This document shows positions 8,457 to 17,334 of a stretch of DNA of 64,000 bases, piece after piece (the stretch's first letter is position 1; each line of letters starts with the position of its first letter). Location of the stretch: positions 154,851 through 218,850 of the forward strand of contig JAAUZV010000007.1 of NCBI GenBank assembly GCA_014804425.1, written 5' to 3'. The translations under genes and the position numbers were made by a program. The notes beneath the pieces were generated by a model. The model did no database searches, was not told the origin of the DNA, and saw only the letters and a list, made by a program, of their open reading frames with translations. This stretch comes from Lachnospiraceae bacterium. Its GTDB lineage: Bacteria > Bacillota > Clostridia > Lachnospirales > Lachnospiraceae.

Positions 8457-9617
8457 ATGGGAAAAGAAATGGCTAATGAAAAACTTTATCAGGTGATCCT
8501 CGATCTGGAAACGGAGCTGGCGGAGACTCAAAAGCAGATTCAAGATCATGAGGATGAAATTTTGCAGGCAAAAAGGTATCTGCAATCTCTCTATGAAAAA
8601 GAAGATACGGACGTCATGATTTTTTTTCCTCGTAATATTGAGAGCCGGTACAAGGATGAGATAGTAAAGAACAAGGAGCGGATTCGCGCACTTGAAAAAG
8701 AAAATCAAGCATTCTATCATAAACAGAATGTGATCAAAAAGAGAATTTCGGTGTTGCGGGAGGCATGGCAGAATTTGGAAGAACAGCCGCAATTTTCTGA
8801 GGCTGGTCAGCCGGATAGAAATGACATAAATGTCAATTATAATGAAATAGACAGGGCATATGCGCATTGGGCCATGATGCAGAGGGACAAGGAAGCAGGA
8901 TCGTCCGCACATGAAAGAGAAGAAAATAACAGAACATTTTTGATGGCGGATGATCAGAATAAGAATGAGTCTGAATTTGCGGAAGACAATAAGATTGATA
9001 TGCTTCATATCGTGCATGCACTGGACAATGACAGAAAGAGAATCGCGAGTGATCTGCATGATACGATCGTGCAGGATCTTGTGCATACGATTCATATGCT
9101 GGAATTGTGCGGCAGGTATATGGATCAGGATTCGGTTCGAGCAAAATTGGAGCTTGCATCTATTGAAAAGTATCTGCGGGAAACAATTCAGAAAGCGCGA
9201 AATTTTATCAGTGATTTAAGACCGATGATTTTTGATGATTTGGGATTCCGCGAGTCGCTGCTCAATGCGGTGGAGGATTTACAAAAATATACTTCTATGA
9301 TGATCATTACTAACGTTGATGAGTTTACCGGCGTCAATAATGAAAAATGTATTGTTCTTTATAGGGTTGCAATGGAGCTTTTGCGCAATGCAATTTTTCA
9401 TTCGGGCGGCGATCAGGTAACGTTAACAATAAAAAGAGAAAACGGTATGATTGAGTTAACAGTGGAAGATAATGGCAGTGGTTTCTCTTTGCAAGATGAT
9501 GAGGATAAGCATTTTGGGCTTGAACTGGTAAAGGAGCGCACCTATTTGATCGGGGGAACTTTTCATATAGACAGTACCGGACAGGGAACCCATGCGCAGG
9601 TTGTTTTGAAAGAGTAA
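8457..9617 (+). CDS. cytosolic sensor histidine kinase, DegS/NarL family
   Basis: A 386-residue kinase without membrane segments. The first 120 residues are charged and heptad-like, predicted coiled coil. The HisKA_3 dimerisation box is RKRIASDLHDTIVQDLVHTIHMLEL with the phosphorylated His near residue 200. The HATPase domain shows the N-box VAMELLRNAIFHSGG, the G-box VEDNGSGFSL, and GLELVKERTYLIGGTFHIDSTGQGT. A soluble kinase with an N-terminal coiled coil recalls DegS of Bacillus. The response regulator begins 13 bp downstream. An ATG at 8469 (12 bases later) is an alternative start. Confidence 0.92.
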   Translation: MGKEMANEKLYQVILDLETELAETQKQIQDHEDEILQAKRYLQSLYEKEDTDVMIFFPRNIESRYKDEIVKNKERIRALEKENQAFYHKQNVIKKRISVLREAWQNLEEQPQFSEAGQPDRNDINVNYNEIDRAYAHWAMMQRDKEAGSSAHEREENNRTFLMADDQNKNESEFAEDNKIDMLHIVHALDNDRKRIASDLHDTIVQDLVHTIHMLELCGRYMDQDSVRAKLELASIEKYLRETIQKARNFISDLRPMIFDDLGFRESLLNAVEDLQKYTSMMIITNVDEFTGVNNEKCIVLYRVAMELLRNAIFHSGGDQVTLTIKRENGMIELTVEDNGSGFSLQDDEDKHFGLELVKERTYLIGGTFHIDSTGQGTHAQVVLKE

Positions 9618-9630
9618 GAGAGGATAATAT

Positions 9631-10269
9631 ATGATTAAAGTCATGTTGGTAGATGATCATAAGATGGTGCGCGAGGGTGTAAAGCAGTTGATTGAATTTG
9701 ATGGAGATATTCAGGTAACCGCGCAGGCATCAAATGGAACAGACTGCTTAAAGCTGCTCGATCAGGAATTGCCGGATATTATATTGCTGGATGTGAATAT
9801 GATCGGAATGAGTGGGATTGATGTTTTGAAGGAAATCCGTAAAAACCGGATTCCGGTGAAGGTTGCCATGCTGACATTTCACAATGAGGCAGAGTATTTG
9901 GTGAATCTTGTTGATATTGGTGTCGAGGGATATATCTTAAAGGATTCCAGTTCTGCAGAATTGGTAAAGGCGATCAAAGATATTTATCAGGGAGAGACTT
10001 ATATTCAACCGGATCTGATTCCTGCCCTCAATTCGAGATTGGTCCATCGAGATGAGGATCGAGAAAAAATTGATGCATTGACAAGGCGAGAAATAGAAGT
10101 ACTTAAATTAGTAGCGAAAGGACATTTCAATAAAGAGATTGCAATCCAATTAGATATCAGTGAGAGGACGGTAAAAAATCATATCTCCAGTATTTTTAGA
10201 AAGATTGATGTTTCCGACCGCACGCAGGCAGCCGTCTTTGCGATTAAAAATAATCTGATCACCATATAA
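9631..10269 (+). CDS. response regulator, NarL/DegU type
   Basis: A 212-residue regulator and partner of the preceding kinase. The receiver domain (about 1-120) has the acidic pair DDH at 8-10, the phospho-acceptor Asp in IILLDVNMIGMSGIDV near residue 54, Thr in AMLTFHNE and Lys in GYILKDSS. The LuxR-type HTH (about 145-205) reads LTRREIEVLKLVAKGHFNKEIA...SERTVKNHISSIFRKIDVSDRTQAAVFA. The target genes cannot be told from the window. A strong terminator follows. Confidence 0.95.
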   Translation: MIKVMLVDDHKMVREGVKQLIEFDGDIQVTAQASNGTDCLKLLDQELPDIILLDVNMIGMSGIDVLKEIRKNRIPVKVAMLTFHNEAEYLVNLVDIGVEGYILKDSSSAELVKAIKDIYQGETYIQPDLIPALNSRLVHRDEDREKIDALTRREIEVLKLVAKGHFNKEIAIQLDISERTVKNHISSIFRKIDVSDRTQAAVFAIKNNLITI

Positions 10270-10306
10270 GGACGCAAAGGAAAAACAAGCAAACAATAAA
10301 CAAGCG

Positions 10307-10345
10307 ACCGCGAAGCTTTGATATAAAAAGCTTCGCGGTTTTTTA
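10307..10345 (+). terminator. intrinsic terminator of the two-component operon
   Basis: A perfect 12-bp stem ACCGCGAAGCTT (10307-10318) and its complement (10328-10339), with a 9-base loop, followed by a T-tract. Confidence 0.92.
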
Positions 10346-10379
10346 CTGAGCAAACGTCTGACTTTGTGTTCTTTTCTTT

Positions 10380-11282
10380 TTAATGTCCAAACATTTCCTT
10401 CATTGCTTCATATGCAATGATCTTTCCCAATATCTCATATCCCTGCGTGTTAGGATGGCAATGGTCAGAGTAATAAGCTTGTCTTGTTGCCGGGTCCAGT
10501 GCCGATAGAATATTTTTTGCAGGAAGATCAATAACATGAAAGTTATAACTTGCAGCAATATTTCTCTCTACGTTTCTGATGATATCGAAATCATCATATG
10601 GTTCAATTCCCATATGTTCAGCAGGATCCATTGGAATGATAAAGAAGATTTCTGCATTGGGATAACAATCTACTAAATTTTCACAGAGCCAGTTGAAATC
10701 ATAAACAAAGGTAATGGGTGTATCCAAATCACCAAGCTTACATTGATAGCCAAAAAACCAGTCGTTCGTTCCTCCTAAAATAAATACGGCGTCTGCAGGA
10801 TCATAATCGACAATTCGTTTGCACATTGCAAACGGACCGCTTCCCCAAATCGTAGATGCGCCGATTCCTTGATTATCGACATCAGTACGAAATAAAGTTC
10901 CGAGAATTTCGGGATAATTGATGGGATAGGGTTCTTCTTCTCCGGTTTGTACACCAAGCGTAATGCTGTCGCCGACGCATAAAATATTATTCCAGTCTAA
11001 GTCAATTTTGGTTGTACAGAAGAAATCGACAGCTTCCCGATAAAGATAATCCGTATATTCTTTTGGTGTCATGCTGTTAATAGCAGCTTGTTCTGTTTCT
11101 TCATCCGGAAAAACCACATTCTCTAAAGAGGATGTATACGGAAAAGTTCCTTTTCGAAATCCCTTTGTCTCAGGTCGAGAGCCCTTGCTTGCTAATACAG
11201 TGAAGTGATAATTGCAGATGATACAAATGCATAGTAGGATAGAACATAAAATTCTATTTCTTTTTTTTCTATTCAGATTCAA
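10380..11282 (-). CDS. secreted SGNH/GDSL-family hydrolase
   Basis: A 300-residue exported esterase-like protein. The N-terminus (basic NRKKRNR, then a hydrophobic core rich in Cys and Ile, then TVLASKG) is a signal peptide or anchor. Block I has ILCVGDSITLGV with the nucleophilic Ser. Gly appears in QGIGAST, block III is LGGTNDWFFG, and block V is YYSDHCHPNTQGY with the Asp-x-x-His pair. Together they give the complete SGNH set. The likely role is deacylation of an extracellular glycan, lipid or wall polymer. It stands alone on the minus strand, convergent with the two-component operon. Confidence 0.87.
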   Translation of the reverse strand: MNLNRKKRNRILCSILLCICIICNYHFTVLASKGSRPETKGFRKGTFPYTSSLENVVFPDEETEQAAINSMTPKEYTDYLYREAVDFFCTTKIDLDWNNILCVGDSITLGVQTGEEEPYPINYPEILGTLFRTDVDNQGIGASTIWGSGPFAMCKRIVDYDPADAVFILGGTNDWFFGYQCKLGDLDTPITFVYDFNWLCENLVDCYPNAEIFFIIPMDPAEHMGIEPYDDFDIIRNVERNIAASYNFHVIDLPAKNILSALDPATRQAYYSDHCHPNTQGYEILGKIIAYEAMKEMFGH

Positions 11283-11435
11283 TTTGTGTGCCTTTCTTTA
11301 TTAGTAAACTGATATTGTCACTATTAGGTATTCTACTCCTTTTTCATTTGGTTGGTAAAGTAAATCTGATAAAATTTATTCGACTTTATTTAACACAATT
11401 TCTTTACCATAATTAGACAATCTCAATGTGAAAAA

Positions 11436-11451
11436 TGTTTCACATGAAACA
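11436..11451. promoter_or_regulatory. parS-like site with one changed central base
   Basis: TGTTTCACATGAAACA, identical to the Firmicute parS consensus except for A in place of G in the central CACGTG. It lies in the 206-bp gap between the SGNH hydrolase and the lipoprotein, within a longer AT-flanked near-palindrome (11431-11456). Confidence 0.75.
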
Positions 11452-11488
11452 TTTTTATTAATGAATCATGTCCCGATTAATTTATAGA

Positions 11489-12022
11489 TTAATCATTTTG
11501 TATTGTATAATCCCAAAGCAAAATATCCGGATCATCATCTACGCCATGCGTGTAAAAGCCGCTCGAGTATTCCGCAAATCTTTCATATATTTGAATAGAA
11601 TAATAACCTAACTTCGATTCATCTTCATCTGATTTTGTATAATAGATGATGCGCATGCGATATGTTTTGCCGTCTACCTCAAAGTCAAAAGACGGGGTCA
11701 GCATTAATGTTATCTTACCATGGTTCGACCAACGTTGAAATGTATCTGATAACTCATAATCATCATTCCACCCTGGGAACTCTTCAATCAAGCGGTCAAT
11801 TTTTTCATCCAGATTGTCAATGTTGCTTTGTGCATAGGGAGAAAACTGATCTTTAATCGTCTGTGCATCCTTTCTTTCTATTGCATCAACCAAAAATGCA
11901 ACCGTATTTTGTGCATCCTCATAAATCGGATTTACTTTTTTCATTTTAGGAATATCACATCCTGTTGTTCCAAAAATCATTATACCACACATTAAAATAG
12001 CCAATATCTTTTTCATAATCAA
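11489..12022 (-). CDS. DUF5104-like lipoprotein
   Basis: A 177-residue lipoprotein. MKKILAILMCGIMIFGTTGC gives a lipobox (GTTGC) with the lipidated Cys near residue 22. The mature part begins with a polar linker, then a domain typical of DUF5104 (NTVAFLVDAIERKDAQTIKDQFSPYAQ, followed by IDNLDEKIDRLIEEFPG and SFDFEVDGKTYRMRIIYYT). This fold recalls NTF2-like or cystatin-like domains that sense or bind ligands outside the membrane; its function is unknown. The start may be 12022 or two codons later at 12016. Confidence 0.82.
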   Translation of the reverse strand: MIMKKILAILMCGIMIFGTTGCDIPKMKKVNPIYEDAQNTVAFLVDAIERKDAQTIKDQFSPYAQSNIDNLDEKIDRLIEEFPGWNDDYELSDTFQRWSNHGKITLMLTPSFDFEVDGKTYRMRIIYYTKSDEDESKLGYYSIQIYERFAEYSSGFYTHGVDDDPDILLWDYTIQND

Positions 12023-12061
12023 TTACTCCATTTGAATAAATAACAATATGCCGCTCTGAAA

Positions 12062-12107
12062 ATCATGAATCGAAGATTCATGATCAACATTCGCCGCTCG
12101 CCGAATG
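12062..12107. repeat. tandem hairpins upstream of the DUF5104 gene
   Basis: ATCATGAATC (12062-12071) and its perfect complement (12075-12084) form a 10-bp stem with a GAA loop. A second hairpin CATTCG...CGAATG spans 12088-12107. A similar two-hairpin design occurs at 58528-58583. Its role is unknown; it could be transcript punctuation or a dispersed palindromic repeat. Confidence 0.5.
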
Positions 12108-12273
12108 AGTAAACTTATTCTTCTCGCTAACGCTCATTATATCATAGCTATTTTTTCGTTTCAATCTTTTGCTCCAATCCGCAATTAGTGAGTTCACCAA
12201 CCTCATATTAACAACCTAAAAGGTAAAAGAATTTATATAATAAATAGTCAAATCAATATCTAGTTTGGCACAA

Positions 12274-12299
12274 AACAATGTTTCACGTGAAACATTGTT
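12274..12299. promoter_or_regulatory. parS site 1 (ParB-binding)
   Basis: The exact Firmicute parS core TGTTTCACGTGAAACA at 12279-12294, inside a perfect 26-bp palindrome that extends to 12274-12299. It lies 310 bp upstream of parA. Confidence 0.95.
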
Positions 12300-12328
12300 G
12301 CTCTTTTGTTTTCTAAATACGATATTTA

Positions 12329-12344
12329 TGTTTCACGTGAAACA
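12329..12344. promoter_or_regulatory. parS site 2 (ParB-binding)
   Basis: A second exact TGTTTCACGTGAAACA, 50 bp centre to centre from site 1. Two degenerate half-sites (CGTGAAACA at about 12373-12381 and GCGTGAAACA at about 12395-12404) follow. The rest of the 12023-12606 gap is AT-rich, with a TATAAT (12546-12551) that probably serves parA. Confidence 0.95.
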
Positions 12345-12606
12345 TTTTCCACAAGATATTGTGAGTATTACTCGTGAAACATTTTGGTGTGATGGCGTGA
12401 AACATAAAATGATTTTTTTAATGAAAAACTGTAAACCACAAAATATAGATTTTAGATAGAATCAGCAATGATTATGTTCAGAATTTTGATCAAATTATTT
12501 CAAAATAATCCGCAATCAGTGGTAGAATCTCATAGCAAATAGTGTTATAATCGAAAAGTGAATTTATGAGAGATATTCGAGAGAAATCCTGAAGAAAGGA
12601 ATAAGT

Positions 12607-13374
12607 ATGGGTAAAATTATAGCAATCGCAAATCAAAAGGGAGGAGTAGGAAAAACCACAACCTCCATCAATCTGTCAGCAGCTTTAGCATTAAAGGAGA
12701 AAAAGGTTCTTGTGATTGATACGGATCCGCAGGGAAATACGACAAGCGGATTTGGTATTAACAAAAACGAATTGGAAAACACAATCTATGAATTAATTTT
12801 AGGTGACTGTTCTATCCGGGATTGTATCATTGAAAATGTCATTGAGAATGTTGATATTATCCCGTCGAATGTCAATCTTGCCGCATCAGAAATTGAATTG
12901 ATTGGCGTTGATAAAAAAGAATTTATTCTCAAAAACGAAGTGGACTATGTAAAAGATAAGTATGATTATATCATTATTGATTGTCCGCCTTCCCTGAATA
13001 TGTTGACAATCAATGCCATGACAACATCGGACTCGGTACTTGTTCCGATTCAGTGTGAGTATTATGCATTGGAAGGTTTAAGCCAGTTGATCCATACTGT
13101 CAATTTGGTAAAAGAGCGTCTGAATCCTGAATTGGATTTAGAAGGTGTTCTTTTTACCATGTTTGATGCAAGAACAAATCTTTCCATGCAGGTTGTAGAA
13201 AATGTAAAAGCAAATCTCAAAGCAAACGTATACGAAACGATGATACCAAGGAATATCCGTTTAGCGGAGGCACCCAGCTATGGAATGCCGATCAGTGTAT
13301 ATGATCCGAAGTCGGCCGGTGCGGAAGCATATATGAGTCTGGCGGATGAGATTATTGGCGGAAAGGATGAATAG
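12607..13374 (+). CDS. parA: chromosome-partitioning ATPase ParA (Soj)
   Basis: A Walker-type ATPase that binds DNA when ATP-bound and works with ParB-parS in origin segregation. The deviant Walker A with its signature Lys is QKGGVGKTTTSINLSAALA (residues about 9-27). Walker A' is VIDTDPQGNTTSGFG, and Walker B is IIIDCPPSLNMLTINAM. The C-terminus has RNIRLAEAPSYGMPI as in Soj. Its 255 residues match the chromosomal Soj size. It has an AAGGA ribosome site and is 3 bp from parB. Confidence 0.96.
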   Translation: MGKIIAIANQKGGVGKTTTSINLSAALALKEKKVLVIDTDPQGNTTSGFGINKNELENTIYELILGDCSIRDCIIENVIENVDIIPSNVNLAASEIELIGVDKKEFILKNEVDYVKDKYDYIIIDCPPSLNMLTINAMTTSDSVLVPIQCEYYALEGLSQLIHTVNLVKERLNPELDLEGVLFTMFDARTNLSMQVVENVKANLKANVYETMIPRNIRLAEAPSYGMPISVYDPKSAGAEAYMSLADEIIGGKDE

Positions 13375-13377
13375 GAG

Positions 13378-14283
13378 ATGGCGACGAAAAGATTGGGAAA
13401 AGGGTTAGACGCACTGATTCCAAGTGGATTAGGTGTGGATACAAAGCCGAAGAAGGCGGAAGCTGGGGGAGCGGAAAAAGAAGAACAAACGGAATCGTCA
13501 TCGGAAACGCTAGTAAAGATTACCATGGTGGAACCGAACAGAGATCAGCCGAGAAAAAATTTTGATGAAGATGCATTGCAGGAGCTTGCTGATTCAATCA
13601 AACAGTTTGGGTTGTTACAACCGATTCTTGTGCAGCAGCGGGACGGTTATTATGAGATCGTGGCGGGTGAGCGTCGCTGGCGTGCCGCAAAGCTTGCCGG
13701 ATTAAAAGAAGTACCTGTGATCATCCGAAATCTGACTGAGCAGGAGATCGTTGAAATCTCATTGATCGAAAATATTCAGCGTGAGAATTTAAATCCGATC
13801 GAAGAAGCGCAGGCATATAAAAAGTTACTGACGGAATTTAATTTAAAGCAGGACGAGGTAGCGGAACGTGTATCGAAAAGCCGCGCTGCGGTAACAAATT
13901 CCATGCGTCTTTTGAAGCTGTCCGACGAGGTACAGCAGATGGTGATCAGCGATATGATTTCGACGGGACATGCCCGCGCGCTGTTGGCAATTGAGGATGC
14001 GGATGAACAGTATGCACTGGCACAGAGAATTTTTGATGAAAAACTAAGTGTACGCGATATTGAAAAGCTGGTCAAGTCTATCGGAAAGCCCGTCAAGGAG
14101 AAAAAAGAAAAAGAGAAAAATGAGAGCCTTGAGGCGGTTTATCAGGATATTCAGGAAAAATTGAAGCAGCGTCTCGCTACAAAGGTTGCCGTAAGCGGAA
14201 AAGGCGATGGCGCAGGCAAAATTGAAATTGAGTTTTATTCTCACGATGATCTGGAAAGAATACTGGACGCCCTTAACAGATAA
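13378..14283 (+). CDS. parB: ParB/Spo0J, CTP-dependent parS-binding protein
   Basis: Loads at parS and spreads as a CTP-gated clamp, recruiting SMC. The N-terminus RLGKGLDALIPS is the ParA-stimulating peptide. The CTPase motifs are DQPRKNFDEDALQELADSI, AGERRWRAAKLAG and ENIQRENLNPIEEAQAY. An HTH follows (LKQDEVAERVSKSRAAVTNSMRLLKL). After an acidic-basic linker comes the C-terminal dimerisation domain, including IEIEFYSHDDLERILDAL. At 301 residues it matches Spo0J-type ParB. The adjacent parS sites are its expected targets. Confidence 0.96.
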   Translation: MATKRLGKGLDALIPSGLGVDTKPKKAEAGGAEKEEQTESSSETLVKITMVEPNRDQPRKNFDEDALQELADSIKQFGLLQPILVQQRDGYYEIVAGERRWRAAKLAGLKEVPVIIRNLTEQEIVEISLIENIQRENLNPIEEAQAYKKLLTEFNLKQDEVAERVSKSRAAVTNSMRLLKLSDEVQQMVISDMISTGHARALLAIEDADEQYALAQRIFDEKLSVRDIEKLVKSIGKPVKEKKEKEKNESLEAVYQDIQEKLKQRLATKVAVSGKGDGAGKIEIEFYSHDDLERILDALNR

Positions 14284-14347
14284 CAGATCAAATAACCTGT
14301 AGCAGAATGCGGAGTATCGGACTTGAATTGAAACGGAGAAAATACGA

Positions 14348-14866
14348 ATGAATAGTAAATTATTGGACAGGATAGGTCTGGGGAATTTAGATATTGCGTA
14401 TGTGTTGATCGGAATTCTTGCTTTATGTTTGATTTTGTTTATCATCGTGATCGTTTGTCTGGTACAGTTGTCAAAAACGAAAAAGAGAATCAATCGTTTT
14501 ATGAAAGGTGCGAAAGCGGCAACATTGGAATCAGATATTGTCTCGATCAAAGAGGAGAATGAGTTTCTAAAGCGTTCCGCAGAGCAGAACAGAAAAGATA
14601 TACGTAAGATTTATCATAATTTAGAACTGACATTCCAAAAGGTCGGGATCGTTAAATACGATGCTTTTAAGGAAATGGGCGGGAAGCTCAGCTTTAGCCT
14701 TGCTCTTTTGAATGACAAGGATGACGGGTTTATATTAAATTCTGTTCACAGCAGCGACGGCTGTTATTCCTATACGAAAGAAATCACGGCGGGCGCATGC
14801 GCGATCGATCTTGGCGAAGAAGAAAAAGAAGCGCTTCAGATCGCGATCAATTCGAAACAAAAATAG
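14348..14866 (+). CDS. DUF4446 family membrane-anchored protein
   Basis: A 172-residue protein with one N-terminal membrane segment (about 18-42, VLIGILALCLILFIIVIVCLVQL). A charged region with coiled-coil character (about 45-95) follows, then the DUF4446 core FQKVGIVKYDAFKEMGGKLSFSLALLNDKDDGFILNSVHS and YTKEITAG. DUF4446 genes often lie right after parB in Clostridia, as here (65 bp gap). The function is unknown; the context suggests a link to segregation or envelope processes. Confidence 0.9.
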   Translation: MNSKLLDRIGLGNLDIAYVLIGILALCLILFIIVIVCLVQLSKTKKRINRFMKGAKAATLESDIVSIKEENEFLKRSAEQNRKDIRKIYHNLELTFQKVGIVKYDAFKEMGGKLSFSLALLNDKDDGFILNSVHSSDGCYSYTKEITAGACAIDLGEEEKEALQIAINSKQK

Positions 14867-14909
14867 ATTGATCATAAAACTATTGTAGCAGAAAAGGACT
14901 TGAGGCCAA

Positions 14910-15962
14910 TTGAAACTAACAAAGGTGGATCAGCTTGAAGAGGGGAATGTTCTTGAGCAGGACATTATGACAAGGGAATATCAGGTCTTACTCGGAACCG
15001 GCACGGTTTTGAAAAAAGAATATATTGAAAAGCTGAAAGAGCTTGGTATCAATGAAGTCTTTATTCATGATGAGCTAAAAATTCCGGTCAAAGAGATTCT
15101 TATTTTACGGAACGACATGGAGAAAGGTTTTCATGATAAAATTCGTGACGTGATCGAGAAGCATACCTATCAGCATAATGATGAGCTGCAGGAGCTTTGC
15201 CAAACGGCCGACGCTATCATTATGGAAATTCTGACAGAAAATAGTGTACTTGAAAAGGTCTATGATATTAAACAGCGGAGCGCGGATCTTTATGAACATT
15301 CTATCAGCCTGTGCACCTTAGTTACGTTACTCGCATTGAAGTATTCTTTAAAAAAAGATACGGTTCATGATATGGGTATCGCATGCCTGCTGCATGATCT
15401 GGGTCTGCGCTATCTGACGCTGGATTATAAAGATACGAATATGACAGAAATGTCAGAGATTGAATTCAGCGAATACAAAAAACATCCGATTTATGCGTAT
15501 ACCTCATTAAAAAATGAAACATGGCTGTCGAATGAAAGTAAAAATATGATCCTGATGCATCATGAACATATTGACGGTTCGGGTTATCCGCTGCATGCGA
15601 CATCCATTCCGCTTACCATTCAGATTATCACCATTTGCGATATGTTTGATGAAATGATCAGCGGGATCGGTTACAAACGGAAAAAAGTCCACGAGGCGGT
15701 CGAATTTCTGCGCACAGCGGCAAATCAATTATTTCCACAACAGCTTGTGGACAATTTTCTGAATTTCATAGCCATTTACCCTGTCGGAACGAAAGTGAAG
15801 CTCAGTACAGGCGAAGAGGCGATCGTCGTAAAACAAAATCATGCGTTTCCGGACCGTCCGATTATCCGCATTATCCGGGATAAAAACGGCAAAACTGTTA
15901 CGAAAGAGATTGAGAGAGATCTGGTAAAAGAAGCATCCATATTTGTGGAGGATGCTAACTGA
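14910..15962 (+). CDS. HD-GYP domain protein, probable cyclic-di-nucleotide phosphodiesterase
   Basis: A 350-residue protein starting at TTG (14910) with GAGG 3-7 bp upstream; no ATG lies near. The N-terminal about 90 residues (DUF3391-like, with EGNVLEQDIMTREYQVLLGTGTVLKKEYIEKLKELGI) precede the HD-GYP domain. That domain shows GIACLLHDLGLRYL (HD), MHHEHIDGSGYP (HHE plus a GYP variant, here GSGYP) and ITICDMFDEMIS. HD-GYP proteins usually hydrolyse c-di-GMP. A small domain after about residue 290 (YPVGTKVKLSTGEEAIV) is common in the family. No membrane segment is seen, so it is cytosolic. Confidence 0.9.
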   Translation: MKLTKVDQLEEGNVLEQDIMTREYQVLLGTGTVLKKEYIEKLKELGINEVFIHDELKIPVKEILILRNDMEKGFHDKIRDVIEKHTYQHNDELQELCQTADAIIMEILTENSVLEKVYDIKQRSADLYEHSISLCTLVTLLALKYSLKKDTVHDMGIACLLHDLGLRYLTLDYKDTNMTEMSEIEFSEYKKHPIYAYTSLKNETWLSNESKNMILMHHEHIDGSGYPLHATSIPLTIQIITICDMFDEMISGIGYKRKKVHEAVEFLRTAANQLFPQQLVDNFLNFIAIYPVGTKVKLSTGEEAIVVKQNHAFPDRPIIRIIRDKNGKTVTKEIERDLVKEASIFVEDAN

Positions 15963-16040
15963 TAGAGAGAATCATTTATTTTTTAATAGAAGTTATCTAA
16001 TAAAAAATCCAGCAAATGAATTTCGGGAGGAGACAGACAA

Positions 16041-17321
16041 ATGATCGACATTAAATTTTTGAGAGAAAATCCGGAAGTAGTAAAAGAGAATATCCGAAAG
16101 AAATTTCAGGATGATAAGCTTCCGCTCGTGGACGAAGTTATTGCACTTGACAGCGAGGCCAGAAAAACACAGCAGGAAGCGGATACACTCCGGGCGAACC
16201 GCAATAAGCTTTCGAAGCAGATTGGTGCATTGATGGGACAGGGCAAAAAAGAAGAAGCCGAAGCCGTCAAGCAGCAGGTCGGTGATCAGGCAAAGCAGCT
16301 CGAGGCGCTTTCCGCAAAGGAGACGGAGCTTAGCGAAAAAATAACAAAGATCATGATGACGATTCCGAATATCATCGATCCGTCCGTGCCGATCGGAAAA
16401 AATGATACCGAGAATGTTGAGGTCACAAAATACGGCGATCCGGTAGTTCCTGATTTTGAGATTCCTTATCATACAGAGATCATGGAGCGCTTAGGCGGCA
16501 TCGACCTTGACAGCGCAAGAAAAGTCGCAGGTAATGGTTTTTATTATTTAATGGGAGATATTGCGAGACTGCATTCCGCGGTTATTTCCTATGCGCGTGA
16601 TTTTATGATCGACCGCGGCTTTACGTACTGTGTGCCGCCGTTTATGATCCGCAGCAGCGTTGTGACGGGCGTTATGAGTTTTGCGGAAATGGATGCGATG
16701 ATGTATAAGATTGAGGGAGAGGATCTTTACCTGATCGGTACAAGCGAGCATTCCATGATCGGTAAATTTATTGATACCATTCTTCCCGAGCAGGAGCTGC
16801 CGAAAACATTGACGAGCTATTCTCCTTGCTTCCGGAAGGAAAAAGGAGCGCACGGCATTGAGGAGCGCGGCATTTATCGTATCCATCAGTTTGAAAAACA
16901 GGAGATGATCGTTGTCTGCAAGCCGGAGGAATCGCCGATGTGGTTTGATAAGCTGTGGCAGAATACGGTTGATCTTTTCCGTTCCATGGATATTCCCGTG
17001 CGGACGCTGGAATGCTGCTCCGGCGATCTGGCGGACTTGAAAGTGAAGTCTTTTGATGTGGAAGCATGGTCGCCGAGACAACAGAAATATTTTGAAGTGG
17101 GAAGCTGTTCTAATTTAGGCGATGCACAGGCGAGAAGATTGAAGATCAGGGTAAACGGAGAGGACGGCAAAAAGTATTATGCGCATACGCTGAATAATAC
17201 GGTAGCAGCGCCGCCGAGAATGCTGATCGCATTTCTTGAAAATAATCTGCAGGCGGATGGTTCCATTCGGATTCCGGAAGTACTTCGTCCCTATATGGGC
17301 GGCAAGACGGAGATCCGCTAG
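16041..17321 (+). CDS. serS: seryl-tRNA synthetase
   Basis: A class II synthetase charging tRNA-Ser. The N-terminal coiled-coil arm (about 30-110) is rich in K, E and Q. Motif 2 is YSPCFRKEKGAHGIEERGIYRIHQFEKQEM, and motif 3 is NNTVAAPPRMLIAFLENNLQADGSIRIPEVL. LIGTSEHSMIG replaces the more usual LIPTAEVP-type motif, a known variant in Clostridia. It is 426 residues long, the expected size. GGGAGGAG sits upstream. The 78-bp gap to the HD-GYP gene is too short for a T-box. Confidence 0.97.
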   Translation: MIDIKFLRENPEVVKENIRKKFQDDKLPLVDEVIALDSEARKTQQEADTLRANRNKLSKQIGALMGQGKKEEAEAVKQQVGDQAKQLEALSAKETELSEKITKIMMTIPNIIDPSVPIGKNDTENVEVTKYGDPVVPDFEIPYHTEIMERLGGIDLDSARKVAGNGFYYLMGDIARLHSAVISYARDFMIDRGFTYCVPPFMIRSSVVTGVMSFAEMDAMMYKIEGEDLYLIGTSEHSMIGKFIDTILPEQELPKTLTSYSPCFRKEKGAHGIEERGIYRIHQFEKQEMIVVCKPEESPMWFDKLWQNTVDLFRSMDIPVRTLECCSGDLADLKVKSFDVEAWSPRQQKYFEVGSCSNLGDAQARRLKIRVNGEDGKKYYAHTLNNTVAAPPRMLIAFLENNLQADGSIRIPEVLRPYMGGKTEIR

Positions 17322-17334
17322 AGAGAGGTGTGTT

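Noticed and set aside
12265..12459. 64-codon ORF in the parA upstream region
   Set aside because: It runs through both parS palindromes and half-sites, has no ribosome site, and the translation is an artefact of repeated GTGAAAC words.
15963..16040. T-box upstream of serS
   Set aside because: Only 78 bp separate serS from the HD-GYP gene and no specifier or terminator hairpin is present.
17236..17334. Upstream ATG for the DUF3881 gene
   Set aside because: It lies within serS in another frame. TTG at 17335 has GAGAGAGG at proper spacing and gives the family's N-terminus.
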